Assembly (NCBI GenBank): GCA_039024295.1
Contig: JBCDIQ010000044.1
Coordinates: 1-22,481, forward strand
DNA length: 22,481 nucleotides
Source of the DNA: JBCDIQ01 sp039024295
GTDB taxonomy: Bacteria > Bacteroidota > Bacteroidia > J057
Reading direction: 5' to 3'
Position 1 is the stretch's first letter. The number at the start of each line of letters is the position of its first letter. Below, piece by piece: positions 1 through 8,575 of the stretch. The translations under genes were made by a program, and so were the position numbers. Below the pieces are notes generated by a model. It ran no database searches. It saw nothing but the letters and a program-made list of their open reading frames with translations, and was not told where the DNA came from.

Positions 1-10
1 CTTTTGGCGA

Positions 11-28
11 GTAATAGTGTACTATTAC
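11..28. repeat. Inverted repeat, 8-bp arms
   Basis: GTAATAGT and ACTATTAC form perfect 8-bp arms around a 2-bp centre. No T-run follows, so it is not a standard terminator. It could be a dimeric regulator site for a gene left of the window, or chance. Nearby, AAAAAGGCGA occurs twice as a direct repeat (34-43 and 56-65). Confidence 0.35.
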
Positions 29-103
29 GAATGAAAAAGGCGAAGGCCAGGTTCCAAAAAGGCGATTTTCTTCTCAATTAGACATTTCAAGACGGTTTCT
101 TAA

Positions 104-970
104 TTACTCGACCATGAAACGAGTAGTCCGCTCGTATGCTTCCGTTTGCAATTGATAATAATAAATTCCCGGCTGAAGGCTGCTCACATCAAACTGCTCA
201 ATGTGCTCGCCAGCCACTTTTTGTTCATTCATCAGCACCTCTAACAAAAGACCGTCTTTGTCCATGAGTGTCACTACCACTTGGCCGGGCTTGTCGAGCT
301 GATATTTTAGCTGATTGGTGCCATTTGAAGGGTTTGGGAACACTTGTGGAGCATTTTTTCCAAAACTTTTTGCAGGTTTTTCGGTATCCCACAACAAAAA
401 TCCAGTGGGGTTGAGCACCTTCAATAGCCCTTTCATTCTGTGCTGATACCTTCCACGACGTGGAGATTCCTGTTGTTCGTCAGTTTGTGGTGATTCATAT
501 TTGGCACGAATGGCCTCCAAATCTGATCGCCAGGTAGGCAGAAAGGTTCGGACCCGGTCCATGACGACTTCCAGCTCCGCCTCATGTGCATCCGCAATGC
601 TCCAAACAGCCATCTGGACTTTTCGTCTTTGCAGGCGCATGCTACGGAATTCTTCGCGTTCAGCTTCCGTGAGTTCTTCTGGTTTTTTATGAGGTTGACC
701 CTTAGTTCGTTTCGCTCTCATTTCTTCCTTCATGGAGTGTAGCTCGTCTCGGTATCCCGCCAGTTCCTCACGCTCAGAAGCGGTTAGCTGGGCATCGAAA
801 CTTTCACGCAAGGGTTTTACCACTGGAACAATGTGTTCCTGGAAGTACGCTTGTACTTCCTTGTGCATTTCACGCTTGGCCTCACGTTTTTGAGGTGCCT
901 GAGAAAACCCGGTTGACAATAGGCAAAAGGAAACTATCAAGCTTAACAGCCCATTTTTAATCGCTTTCAT
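104..970 (-). CDS. Secreted Spy/LTXXQ-like protein with T9SS C-terminal sorting domain
   Basis: The 288-residue product starts with a signal peptide (basic MKAIKN, hydrophobic core, cleavage near GFSQ at about residue 24). Residues about 30-165 are highly charged and helical, with two LTxxEREE-type motifs (LTASEREEL, LTEAEREEF). These recall the LTXXQ repeats of the Spy/CpxP periplasmic chaperone group. Residues 211-288 form a Por/T9SS type A sorting domain: it opens with FPNPSNG, includes LQPGIYYYQL and ends in TTRFMVE. The protein is therefore probably exported by Sec, then moved across the outer membrane by T9SS and anchored or released. The sorting domain is clear; the Spy-like assignment rests on composition and motif only. 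The gene stands alone and points away from the next gene. I saw no TAnnTTTG element upstream. Confidence 0.85.
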   Translation of the reverse strand: MKAIKNGLLSLIVSFCLLSTGFSQAPQKREAKREMHKEVQAYFQEHIVPVVKPLRESFDAQLTASEREELAGYRDELHSMKEEMRAKRTKGQPHKKPEELTEAEREEFRSMRLQRRKVQMAVWSIADAHEAELEVVMDRVRTFLPTWRSDLEAIRAKYESPQTDEQQESPRRGRYQHRMKGLLKVLNPTGFLLWDTEKPAKSFGKNAPQVFPNPSNGTNQLKYQLDKPGQVVVTLMDKDGLLLEVLMNEQKVAGEHIEQFDVSSLQPGIYYYQLQTEAYERTTRFMVE

Positions 971-1174
971 CGTGTCTTTATTATGGTGTTATGTGCCTGG
1001 GAGCATCAATTGCTAACTCCCCTTATTCACCCTTTTGATGCGGGAAAAGGTTGAAGGTTTAACCAGGATTAAGTAATTTCTCCATAATTTCTGTTTCCAG
1101 GAAGCCGGCTTTGTGATGTAACTCTGAACAAAAAGCCCGATTGTTGACTTAAAATTAAGATGGTAAATTAGATT

Positions 1175-1579
1175 ATGTTGTTAGTTCAACCCGTTGCAAC
1201 GGTTCCGCCAATGCTTAACGCATTGATTTCATTTTTCTGGCGGCCGTTTCTACTCTTGTTATACCTCGATACTAATTCCAACGCGATGCCAACTTCATTT
1301 ATCAACTGGCAAAACCACGAATCCGAAATTCGGAAAAGGGCCAGATATTGCCTCCTACACGAGCTGGAAGGGTCTGTTATGGTGGTATTCGAAGAAGATG
1401 ATACTTTTATCAAAGGAATTATGTTGCCGCCATTTGCGGCCGGAAAGCGCAATTATGCTTCCTACTTTCAGCTGGATAAGTCAGTGGTAGAAAACCGATT
1501 GACAGATCGTGTACTGGACCTGACTAGCGATTTTGACTCCGCACTTTCCTTTTTGCACCAAGCGGCAAAAGTAGCGTAA
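1175..1579 (+). CDS. Small conserved-looking protein of unknown function
   Basis: I do not recognise this family. The longest reading is 134 residues, but residues 1-37 (hydrophobic, with an ISFFWRPFLLLLYL stretch) are joined abruptly to a soluble, charged body. The ATG at 1286 gives a 97-residue protein starting MPTSFINWQ and may be the real start; the region 971-1285 would then be non-coding. That leader contains a perfect 12-bp palindrome, CCGTTGCAACGG (1191-1202), which fits untranslated DNA better. The body has an amphipathic start (ESEIRKRARYCLLHEL), a beta-like segment (GSVMVVFEEDDTFIKGIML) and a helical C-terminus. A strong intrinsic terminator follows at 1632, so the gene is probably monocistronic. 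That the terminator sits just downstream supports expression of this frame. Confidence 0.55.
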   Translation: MLLVQPVATVPPMLNALISFFWRPFLLLLYLDTNSNAMPTSFINWQNHESEIRKRARYCLLHELEGSVMVVFEEDDTFIKGIMLPPFAAGKRNYASYFQLDKSVVENRLTDRVLDLTSDFDSALSFLHQAAKVA

Positions 1580-1631
1580 GCACTTTTTTTGTTCCAAAAT
1601 TCGAGCTTTCTCCACGAAAGAAATATGAGCG

Positions 1632-1664
1632 GGTTTCTCCACCAGGAGAAACCTTTTCTTTTTT
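1632..1664 (+). terminator. Intrinsic terminator after the small unknown gene
   Basis: A perfect 9-bp stem (GGTTTCTCC / GGAGAAACC) with an ACCA loop is followed by a T-rich tract (TTTTCTTTTTT). It lies 52 bp after the stop codon at 1579 and about 60 bp before the AsmA-family gene, so it separates the two transcripts. Confidence 0.85.
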
Positions 1665-1724
1665 CAGACCTTTCAACCTTACATTACGTAGGGTATAGCG
1701 TGCAACCTACACTTCCCGATCGTC

Positions 1725-4700
1725 ATGAAAAAAGTCCTCCGAATTCTTTTCGTATTAATTGCCCTCGTCCTTATCGCACTGATATCCATTCCCTTTTTGA
1801 TGAAGGACCGAATCCAAGGGATTGTCCAGGAAGAACTGAATAAACGAATCAATGCCGAAGTCTCCTTCGAAGATGTCTCACTTTCCCTAATTCGCAATTT
1901 CCCAAATGCCTCACTGGGCATTTCCCAATTGCAAGTCCTCAATAAAGCCCCTTTTCAAGGAGATACCTTGGTTGCTGTAGACGAATTTGTGGCGGTGGTA
2001 GATTTGATGTCGATTATGGGAGGAAATGACATCCAGATCAAAAAGATTAAGTTGGACAGGCCCATGCTCCATATCCAGGTAAACGAAAATGGGCAGTCGA
2101 GTTATGACATTGCCCTGGAAGAATCGACAGCCCTGGATACTTCGGCAGCTACTTCTACAACAGCGTTTAAATTTGGCTTGCAATCCTATGAGATAGTAGG
2201 GGGAAATATTCGGTACGAAGATGAAACCCTGCCCATGCAAGCACGGATAGTGGGATTAAACCATACCGGGAGCGGGGACTTTACTCAGGAAATTGTTGAC
2301 CTGACAACCCATACTGATGTCCAGCAGGCCACTGTTGTATTTGACGGAATTTCCTACCTGAACCAGACCCAAATTGATGCTGATGTGGACATGAAGGTGA
2401 ACTATGCGAATGATTTGCTGGTCACCTTAAGTAATAACCGCATTCAGGCCAATGAACTGGTGGTAGTAGCAGATGGAGATGTGGGGATGAAAGGAGAGGA
2501 TATCCTGGTAAATATGGGCTTCAAAGCACCAGAAACTGCATTTAAAAGCCTATTTTCCATGGTCCCTGGGGTCTATACCCAGGAATTTGCCAACCTGAAA
2601 GCAGATGGACAATTCAGGTTAGAGGGATATGCTAAAGGCATTTACAACGACAGCACCCTGCCTGCATTCGGGCTGGACCTACAAGTAATGGACGGATTGG
2701 TAAAATACCCTGATTTGCCGGCACCGCTCAGCGATATACAGGTGGATGTCCACATTGAGGAGCCAGACGGCAGCTTGGAAGCACTTCGGGTGGATTTGAA
2801 GCGACTGCACATGCAATTGGAAGACAATCCAATTGAGGTGCGTGCTATAACTGTTGGTCTTGATCGCATTGAGGTAGATGTATTTGCCGATGTAAAACTT
2901 GACTTGGAGAAAATTAGCAGGGTAGTACCGGTGGAAGGTACTAAGCTGAAAGGGTTATTTACCCTCAAAGGAACCGCAAAAGGAACCTATGATGAAGCGG
3001 CAAATTTATTTCCCAAAGCAAACGCAAAAATGGAAATGAAAGATGGGTATGTGCAACAGGCAGAATATCCGGCAGAAATCACGAACCTTCATTTTGAAGC
3101 CATGTTGGAAGATGCGGATGCAGATTTGACCCATGCACGATTTGAAATGCCTGATTTTTCGTTCTTGCTGGATGGAGAGCCAATAGCCGGTAGCCTAGTG
3201 GTCACGGATTTTGCTGATCCTGCGTATGAAGCCCGGCTGAAAGGGGTGGTGGACTTAGATAAATTGACCAAAATCTATCCGCTTGACAGCATGGAGGTAA
3301 GTGGAAAGATCATTGTGGAAGACTTTCAAACCCGAGGGCGCATGTCCGATGTAGAAGCCGAGAATTACACGAAATTGGCCTCTAGTGGCAAAGTGAAAAT
3401 CGAAAACCTGCGCTACAACAACCCTGAACTGCTACAACCCGTCACCATCAAAAATGGCAGTGGAACCTTTACCCCGGATAAGCTACAAATCGCCCCTTCT
3501 TCAGGAACCTTAGGGAGCAGCGACTATGAAGTTTCGGGCTATTTCTCCAACTATATGGCCTATGCCCTTACGGAAAATGCACCGCTAAAGGGTGAATTGA
3601 ACTTTCGGAGCCGCAAATTTGACCTGAACGAGTGGATGGAGGAGGAAAGTACTGTGCCCGCAGAAGGATCGGGGGAGGCCATTGAAACCTCTGCTGTGGT
3701 ACCTGTTCCAGCGGGGATAACCATGGCCATTGATGCAACTATTGATGAGGTGCTTTACGACACCCATAAGTTAAGCAACATGACTGGCCGCCTGCTGATC
3801 GCCGATGAGGCAGTAAGCATGTCTCAAGTAAATTTCCAGACCCTGGGAGCTGCCATCGCCATGAATGGAAAGTACGACACCAAAGTTCCCGGAAAGCCTG
3901 CCTTTGATTTCGGGATGGACATCAAAGGAATCGGACTCAAGGAGGCTTACAAAAACTTTTCTACGGTACAGGCATTGGCACCTATTGCTCGTCTGCTTAC
4001 CGGAGATGCTGATCTTGAGTTTTCTGTCAAAGGATTGTTGGGCGATGACCTAATGTCCATTTTGGACGGCATCTCAGGAGCAGGGGTATTTAACATGGAT
4101 GAAGGGGGGCTGAAGTTGCCGAAAAGTTTGTCAAAGGTTGGCAGCTTAACCCAACTGGATGCCTTCAAAGGGCAAAGTGCAACCTTGAATAAGGTAGCAG
4201 GCCAGTTTACCATCGAAAACGGCTTTGTGGCGGTTAAACCTTTCGATGTCAAGCTAAAGGACGTGGTGCTAACTGTGTCAGGCAGACAATCCATTACTGG
4301 ACAATTGGATTATGACCTGGCCCTGGACATGCCATCTGGTACTGTCGGTAACCTCGCCCAAGGGGCACTGACTAAGCTAACTGGAAACGCTGTTGGAGTA
4401 GGGGACAGGATCAACCTGGACCTCAAACTCACCGGTACCTCGGAAGATCCGAAAGTACGTCCAGTAGGAGGAGGGAGCACCGGAGCGGTTAAAGATCAGG
4501 TAACCGCAGGGGTTAAGGGGGCAATAGAAGATAAAACTGGGGTAAACCTTAACAAAGAAGCCCTGCAGCAACAAGCAGAAGCAACCCGTAAGCGAGTTGA
4601 GGACTCTCTTAGGAGAGAAGCTGAAATCCGCAAGCAGCAAATAGAAGACAGCCTGCGATCGGTAGCAGAGAAAAAAGCCAAAGAGGCTGCCGAAAAGGCC

Positions 4701-4805
4701 AAGAAAGAGCTGGAAGAAAAGGCCGGGAAAGAAGCTAAGGATAAGGCGAAAGAAGGATTGGACAAATTGAAGGACAAGATTAAGTTTCCGGGCAAGCGAA
4801 ACTGA
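1725..4805 (+). CDS. AsmA-family membrane-anchored periplasmic protein
   Basis: The 1026-residue protein begins with one N-terminal membrane anchor (residues about 4-25, after MKKV). An AsmA-type start follows (MKDRIQGIVQEELNKRINAEVSFEDVSLSLIRNFPNASLGI). The long middle is made of repeated beta-strand segments, as expected for the AsmA/TamB/YhdP-like bridge proteins thought to carry lipids between the two membranes or help outer-membrane assembly. Residues about 700-930 resemble the C-terminal AsmA region (ITMAIDATIDEVLYDTHKLSNMTGRL, written here as the stretch near residues 664-690, then KLTGNAVGVGDRINLDLKL near 890). The last ~88 residues are a Lys/Glu/Ala-rich coiled-coil-like tail ending KIKFPGKRN, which I do not know as a standard part of the family. 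The stop codon overlaps the first hairpin of a tandem repeat. Family membership is secure; the exact lipid-transport role is inferred. Confidence 0.85.
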   Translation: MKKVLRILFVLIALVLIALISIPFLMKDRIQGIVQEELNKRINAEVSFEDVSLSLIRNFPNASLGISQLQVLNKAPFQGDTLVAVDEFVAVVDLMSIMGGNDIQIKKIKLDRPMLHIQVNENGQSSYDIALEESTALDTSAATSTTAFKFGLQSYEIVGGNIRYEDETLPMQARIVGLNHTGSGDFTQEIVDLTTHTDVQQATVVFDGISYLNQTQIDADVDMKVNYANDLLVTLSNNRIQANELVVVADGDVGMKGEDILVNMGFKAPETAFKSLFSMVPGVYTQEFANLKADGQFRLEGYAKGIYNDSTLPAFGLDLQVMDGLVKYPDLPAPLSDIQVDVHIEEPDGSLEALRVDLKRLHMQLEDNPIEVRAITVGLDRIEVDVFADVKLDLEKISRVVPVEGTKLKGLFTLKGTAKGTYDEAANLFPKANAKMEMKDGYVQQAEYPAEITNLHFEAMLEDADADLTHARFEMPDFSFLLDGEPIAGSLVVTDFADPAYEARLKGVVDLDKLTKIYPLDSMEVSGKIIVEDFQTRGRMSDVEAENYTKLASSGKVKIENLRYNNPELLQPVTIKNGSGTFTPDKLQIAPSSGTLGSSDYEVSGYFSNYMAYALTENAPLKGELNFRSRKFDLNEWMEEESTVPAEGSGEAIETSAVVPVPAGITMAIDATIDEVLYDTHKLSNMTGRLLIADEAVSMSQVNFQTLGAAIAMNGKYDTKVPGKPAFDFGMDIKGIGLKEAYKNFSTVQALAPIARLLTGDADLEFSVKGLLGDDLMSILDGISGAGVFNMDEGGLKLPKSLSKVGSLTQLDAFKGQSATLNKVAGQFTIENGFVAVKPFDVKLKDVVLTVSGRQSITGQLDYDLALDMPSGTVGNLAQGALTKLTGNAVGVGDRINLDLKLTGTSEDPKVRPVGGGSTGAVKDQVTAGVKGAIEDKTGVNLNKEALQQQAEATRKRVEDSLRREAEIRKQQIEDSLRSVAEKKAKEAAEKAKKELEEKAGKEAKDKAKEGLDKLKDKIKFPGKRN

Positions 4806-4986
4806 TCCATTTTCCATGGATTGGAACCCAATTTTGCGGAGGTTGAGCTTGTCGAAACCCGAAGCTCCCACAAAATGAAATCCGCCGTATTCAATTGATC
4901 CATTTCTCATGGATCAAAAGCCATTCTGCAGAGGTTGAGCTTGTCGAAACCCGAAGCTTCCAAAAAATGAAGCCTGCGGGATTCAA
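4803..4986 (+). repeat. Tandem ~92-bp intergenic repeat, two copies with hairpins
   Basis: Two diverged copies lie head to tail (about 4803-4894 and 4895-4986). Each has a GATCCAT-type hairpin: 6-bp stem at 4805-4821, and a 9-bp stem (TTGATCCAT / ATGGATCAA) at 4895-4917. Each also has the identical 19-mer GGTTGAGCTTGTCGAAACC (4841-4859 and 4933-4951), then CCGAAGCT, AAAATGAA and ATTCAA. The copies are offset by 92-93 bp. From memory, the TTGAGCTTGTCGAAA core is a common intergenic motif in Bacteroidota, so this is probably a REP-like repetitive extragenic element rather than gene remnants. No T-run follows either hairpin. Confidence 0.8.
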
Positions 4987-5030
4987 ACAAGATCGCACGG
5001 ATTTTTGTACCTTACCCGAAACTACTAGGT

Positions 5031-7157
5031 ATGCGGAAGATTTACTGTTTAGGGTGGCTCATTTTGCTCTTTACAGCTGGGATATTTGCCCAGGTTCCTG
5101 ACAGCACGTCCGTTGAGGCGATTTCAGTGGACACGATCAACCATTACCTGGATATTGATGAGCAGGTCCAAGTGTGGGAAGCCAAAGATTCTACCCTGGG
5201 CCTAACCGAAATACTAGAACTAACTCCTGAATTTGTTCTTACGGACTCTCTAAATGTTATTGCCACAGATAAGGAACATGCGCTCTGGGTAAAATTCCGC
5301 CTTCACAATCCCAGAAATACTCCTCGGAATCTGATCGTTTCAGACTACAATGACAATTCCATCAGTTTAGGATTCCAATCAGACCCGGATTCTGGCTGGA
5401 TTCGCCATATATTTGGTCACTTTGTATCCAGCGAGATACAAAAACCCTTTAAAATGTCATGGTCGGTATTCCCCGTTTACCTTGAACCGGGGGAAACCAA
5501 AGAAGTGTACATTAAGCACAGAAGCATAGGTTACTCTCTTGCCAGCATGAGTCTTTCAGTAAGAGACAGGGATATTTGGCGTGCCATTGATCGGTCGGAT
5601 TCAAATATCATGATTTCTCTTTTTTGCGGGGTGATAGGGATCATGGTACTCTACAACTTCATGTTGTTCCTCACCATCCGCTCACGGCTTTACCTGTTTT
5701 ATGCGCTTTATTTATTATGTATCGGTCTGTTGTTGGTATTTGCGGGAGGCTCCATCAATGATTGGAAGTATCCAAAGGCGTATACAACGATCTCTTTGAT
5801 TGGCCTGGGGTGGGTAAATATTTTTTACTTTTTATTTGGAAGAGGATTTGTTGATACTGCCACCATCATTCCCAAGTTTGACGTATGGATCAAGCGGTAC
5901 ATTGGCCTTCGTATCGTTTTGGCTACTGCAGAGACCGTGATTTTGGTGGCGATATTTCATACAGATTTGGTGCTCGCTGTTGAGATCGTCACCTTTCTTG
6001 TGGACGCAATTTTTATGGTCGCTTTGGTAATTGTCCTGTTGCGTTCAAAAAACAAGACTCCCCTCAATTACTTTTTTATCACCGGCTCTTCGGTGGTGAT
6101 CATCTTTGGGTTCACCTTTTTGAGCCTTAGCCTTATTTTTGAGGCCGAAAACGAGCCCTGGATGGTATTTCTGCTGGCCATCGTGGTGGAAATTCTCATT
6201 TTTTCCTTGGGACTTGGATACCGTATGCGATTGATTGAACGCCAAAAACTCCAGGCCCAAAAGCGATTGAACCAGGAGCTTTCTAAGATCAATTCAGCAT
6301 TTGGACGTTTTGTGCCTCACGAATTCCTTAAGACGCTCGGACATGACAGCGTATTGGACATCAAGTTAGGAGATGGAGTAGAGCGGGATGTTACCGTCTT
6401 TTTCTCAGACATACGAGATTATACCTCCCTTTCTGAACAAATGACTCCACAAGACAATTTTAATTTCTTGAATGCCTATTTAGGACGCGTCGGTCCCATT
6501 ATCCAGGCGCATAACGGATTTGTCAACCAGTACTATGGGGATGGGATCATGGCCCTGCATATTACGTCTGCCTTGGATGCGGTAAACTCTGCGATAGCCA
6601 TCCAGCATATCATCCGCATGTACAATAAAGAGCGGGTTGAGAAAGGACGCAGAATTATACGGCTGGGAATTGGTATTCACACAGGCCCACTGATTATGGG
6701 TGTAATCGGAGATACCCTACGAATGGAAGCAGGCGTGGTCTCTGATACAGTAAATACAGCCTCCAGGATGGAAGGACTGACCAAGCACTATGGCTGCTCG
6801 CTATTGGTGAGTGCCACGACCTTTGATTTACTCGAAAGCCCCGAGGAGTTTCAGTATCGATATCTAGGCGATGTATTGGTAAAGGGCAGAAAGGAACCGC
6901 TAGCGGTGTATGATTTCTTCGAAGCCGATCCGCCTAAAATTGTAGCGCTAAAAACCAACGCACTGGCCGATTTTAATATGGGCGTCTCTGCTTACTATAA
7001 GCAAGATTTCTCAACGGCAGCGCATGCATTTGATCGGGTTTTGGCCCTGGATCCTAAAGATAAAGCTGCCCAGCGGTACCTGAAGAATTGCCAGCAATAC
7101 CTGCTGGAAGGCGTTCCAGAAGGATGGACAGGCGTTGAAACGGTAGTCAGTAAATAA
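5031..7157 (+). CDS. 7TMR-DISM class III nucleotide cyclase with TPR tail
   Basis: The 708-residue receptor-type enzyme has a signal peptide (residues 1-21). An extracytoplasmic 7TMR-DISMED2-like sensor domain follows (about 30-175), then seven predicted membrane helices (about 190-400). A linker helix comes next, with the FGRFVPHEFLKTLG motif typical of these cyclases. The class III catalytic domain spans about 455-635. It has both metal-binding aspartates (D460 in FFSDIRDYT, D504 in YYGDG) and the transition-state pair N575 and R579 in DTVNTASRME. The C-terminus (about 645-695) holds a TPR-like unit. It probably makes cyclic AMP or GMP from NTP in response to an external ligand. The purine-specifying lysine is Gln500, so base choice is uncertain. 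The stop codon directly abuts that of the convergent dihydroorotase. Confidence 0.88.
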   Translation: MRKIYCLGWLILLFTAGIFAQVPDSTSVEAISVDTINHYLDIDEQVQVWEAKDSTLGLTEILELTPEFVLTDSLNVIATDKEHALWVKFRLHNPRNTPRNLIVSDYNDNSISLGFQSDPDSGWIRHIFGHFVSSEIQKPFKMSWSVFPVYLEPGETKEVYIKHRSIGYSLASMSLSVRDRDIWRAIDRSDSNIMISLFCGVIGIMVLYNFMLFLTIRSRLYLFYALYLLCIGLLLVFAGGSINDWKYPKAYTTISLIGLGWVNIFYFLFGRGFVDTATIIPKFDVWIKRYIGLRIVLATAETVILVAIFHTDLVLAVEIVTFLVDAIFMVALVIVLLRSKNKTPLNYFFITGSSVVIIFGFTFLSLSLIFEAENEPWMVFLLAIVVEILIFSLGLGYRMRLIERQKLQAQKRLNQELSKINSAFGRFVPHEFLKTLGHDSVLDIKLGDGVERDVTVFFSDIRDYTSLSEQMTPQDNFNFLNAYLGRVGPIIQAHNGFVNQYYGDGIMALHITSALDAVNSAIAIQHIIRMYNKERVEKGRRIIRLGIGIHTGPLIMGVIGDTLRMEAGVVSDTVNTASRMEGLTKHYGCSLLVSATTFDLLESPEEFQYRYLGDVLVKGRKEPLAVYDFFEADPPKIVALKTNALADFNMGVSAYYKQDFSTAAHAFDRVLALDPKDKAAQRYLKNCQQYLLEGVPEGWTGVETVVSK

Positions 7158-8492
7158 TTACCGGTTGAAAGTGAGCCGTTCTCCCCTGACAGAGTCATCA
7201 ATCTCCCCTTCATTGTAGACGAGGTCGCCGTTCACAAAGGTTTTGACCACCTGGGAGCTAAATTCATGTCCTTCAAAAGGTGACCAGCCACACTTGTATA
7301 AAATGTTGTTTTTCTCAACTGTCCATGGGCGCGCCGGGTCTACCAACACCACATCTGCTTTATACCCTTCCCGGATAAATCCACGATCCTCAATGTCAAA
7401 CATGATGGCAGGATTATGACACATCTTTTGGACCATGAGTTCCAGGCTAAATACCCCCTGTTTGACCATGTCCATCATGGCCACCAAACTATGTTGTACC
7501 AATGGTCCGCCAGAAGGTGCTTTGGTGTAGGGACGTGATTTTTCTTCTGTTGTGTGTGGGGCATGATCGGTTGCGATCACATCGATCCTGCCGTCATTTA
7601 CAGCTGCTCGGATAGCGTCCCGGTCACTGCTTTTCTTTACCGCAGGGTTCCACTTGATAAGGGTTCCTTTTTCGTCGTAAAACTCCTCAGTGAACCACAA
7701 GTGGTGGATACAAGCTTCAGAGGTTATTCTTTTTTGTTCCAGAGGAATATCATTCCTGAAGAGGGTAAGCTCTTTTGCGGTGGAGATATGAAGAATATGA
7801 AGGCGGGCATCATGTTTTTTCGCCAGTTCTACTGCCTGGCTGGAACTGAGGTAGCACGCCTCTTCACTCCTGATGATAGGATGATATTTGATGGGAATGT
7901 CGTCTCCAAATTGGGCTATATGTTGACGAAGGTTTTCTCGCACCACTTCTTCCTTTTCACAGTGTGTGGCAATCAACATAGGAACCTTTGAGAAAATTCC
8001 CTCCAAGGTAGTCGGGCTGTCCACCAGCATATTCCCAGTAGAAGAGCCCATGAATACCTTTACCCCACAGACCGATTTTGGATCCGTTTTAAGTACCTCT
8101 TCCAGGTTGTCATTTGAGGCTCCCATGAAAAACGAATAGTTTGCCCGCGAGACCTGGGCGGCCCGCTGGTATTTTTGGGCCAGTAGCTCTTGGGTAAGGG
8201 CTTGTGGCACAGTATTGGGCATCTCCATGAAAGAGGTAATACCGCCAGCTACTGCAGCACGAGGTTCAGTAGACAAGTCCCCTTTGTGGGTAAGGCCAGG
8301 TTCGCGGAAATGGACCTGATCGTCAATCAAGCCTGGCAGCAACAACTGGCCTCCAGCCTCTATTCGAGTCGCACCGGCTGGTTTGAGGCCTTTGCCCATA
8401 TCAAAAATGCGGTCATTTTTGATATGGACATCTAGTTCTTCTATTCTACCTTCATTGACAACACGTGCATTTGAGATAAGGTATTCTGACAT
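7158..8492 (-). CDS. pyrC: Dihydroorotase
   Basis: Amidohydrolase-superfamily enzyme that closes carbamoyl-aspartate to dihydroorotate in pyrimidine synthesis. I start it at 8492 (444 residues, MSEYLISNARVV); an in-frame ATG at 8528 would add 12 residues outside the family's usual N-terminus. Motifs: LPGLIDDQVHFREPGLTHK (54-70), EMPNT (90-94), VKVFMGSSTGNM with K145 as a candidate bridging lysine, H177 in ATHCEKE, H235 in LHILHIS, and D309/H310/H313 in ATDHAPH. Residue 59 is Gln where the usual HxH metal motif has its first His. GGPLVQHSL near 328 fits the Bacteroidota branch of dihydroorotases better than allantoinase or hydantoinase. No other pyrimidine genes are nearby. Confidence 0.88.
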   Translation of the reverse strand: MSEYLISNARVVNEGRIEELDVHIKNDRIFDMGKGLKPAGATRIEAGGQLLLPGLIDDQVHFREPGLTHKGDLSTEPRAAVAGGITSFMEMPNTVPQALTQELLAQKYQRAAQVSRANYSFFMGASNDNLEEVLKTDPKSVCGVKVFMGSSTGNMLVDSPTTLEGIFSKVPMLIATHCEKEEVVRENLRQHIAQFGDDIPIKYHPIIRSEEACYLSSSQAVELAKKHDARLHILHISTAKELTLFRNDIPLEQKRITSEACIHHLWFTEEFYDEKGTLIKWNPAVKKSSDRDAIRAAVNDGRIDVIATDHAPHTTEEKSRPYTKAPSGGPLVQHSLVAMMDMVKQGVFSLELMVQKMCHNPAIMFDIEDRGFIREGYKADVVLVDPARPWTVEKNNILYKCGWSPFEGHEFSSQVVKTFVNGDLVYNEGEIDDSVRGERLTFNR

Positions 8493-8545
8493 AATAGGGG
8501 TTGATAAGGAAGAGATGTTCACGCGCAAATAAGCAGATTTTTTTC

Positions 8546-8553
8546 TATATTTG
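8546..8553 (+). promoter_or_regulatory. Candidate Bacteroidota -7 promoter element
   Basis: TATATTTG matches the TAnnTTTG consensus of the Bacteroidota housekeeping sigma factor and lies 22 bp before the lipoprotein start codon. I see no convincing -33 TTG-type element at the usual distance, so this is a half match. Confidence 0.5.
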
Positions 8554-8575
8554 GTTATCCCTATAGCTTTCCATC

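Noticed and set aside
4377..4910. Minus-strand frames of 177 and 135 residues at the AsmA 3' end
   Set aside because: Both are antisense to the charged tail, and their Leu/Phe/Ser-rich composition reflects the reverse of Lys/Glu codons.
7554..7991. 145-residue plus-strand frame inside pyrC
   Set aside because: Antisense shadow of a clearly coding dihydroorotase; no recognisable motif.
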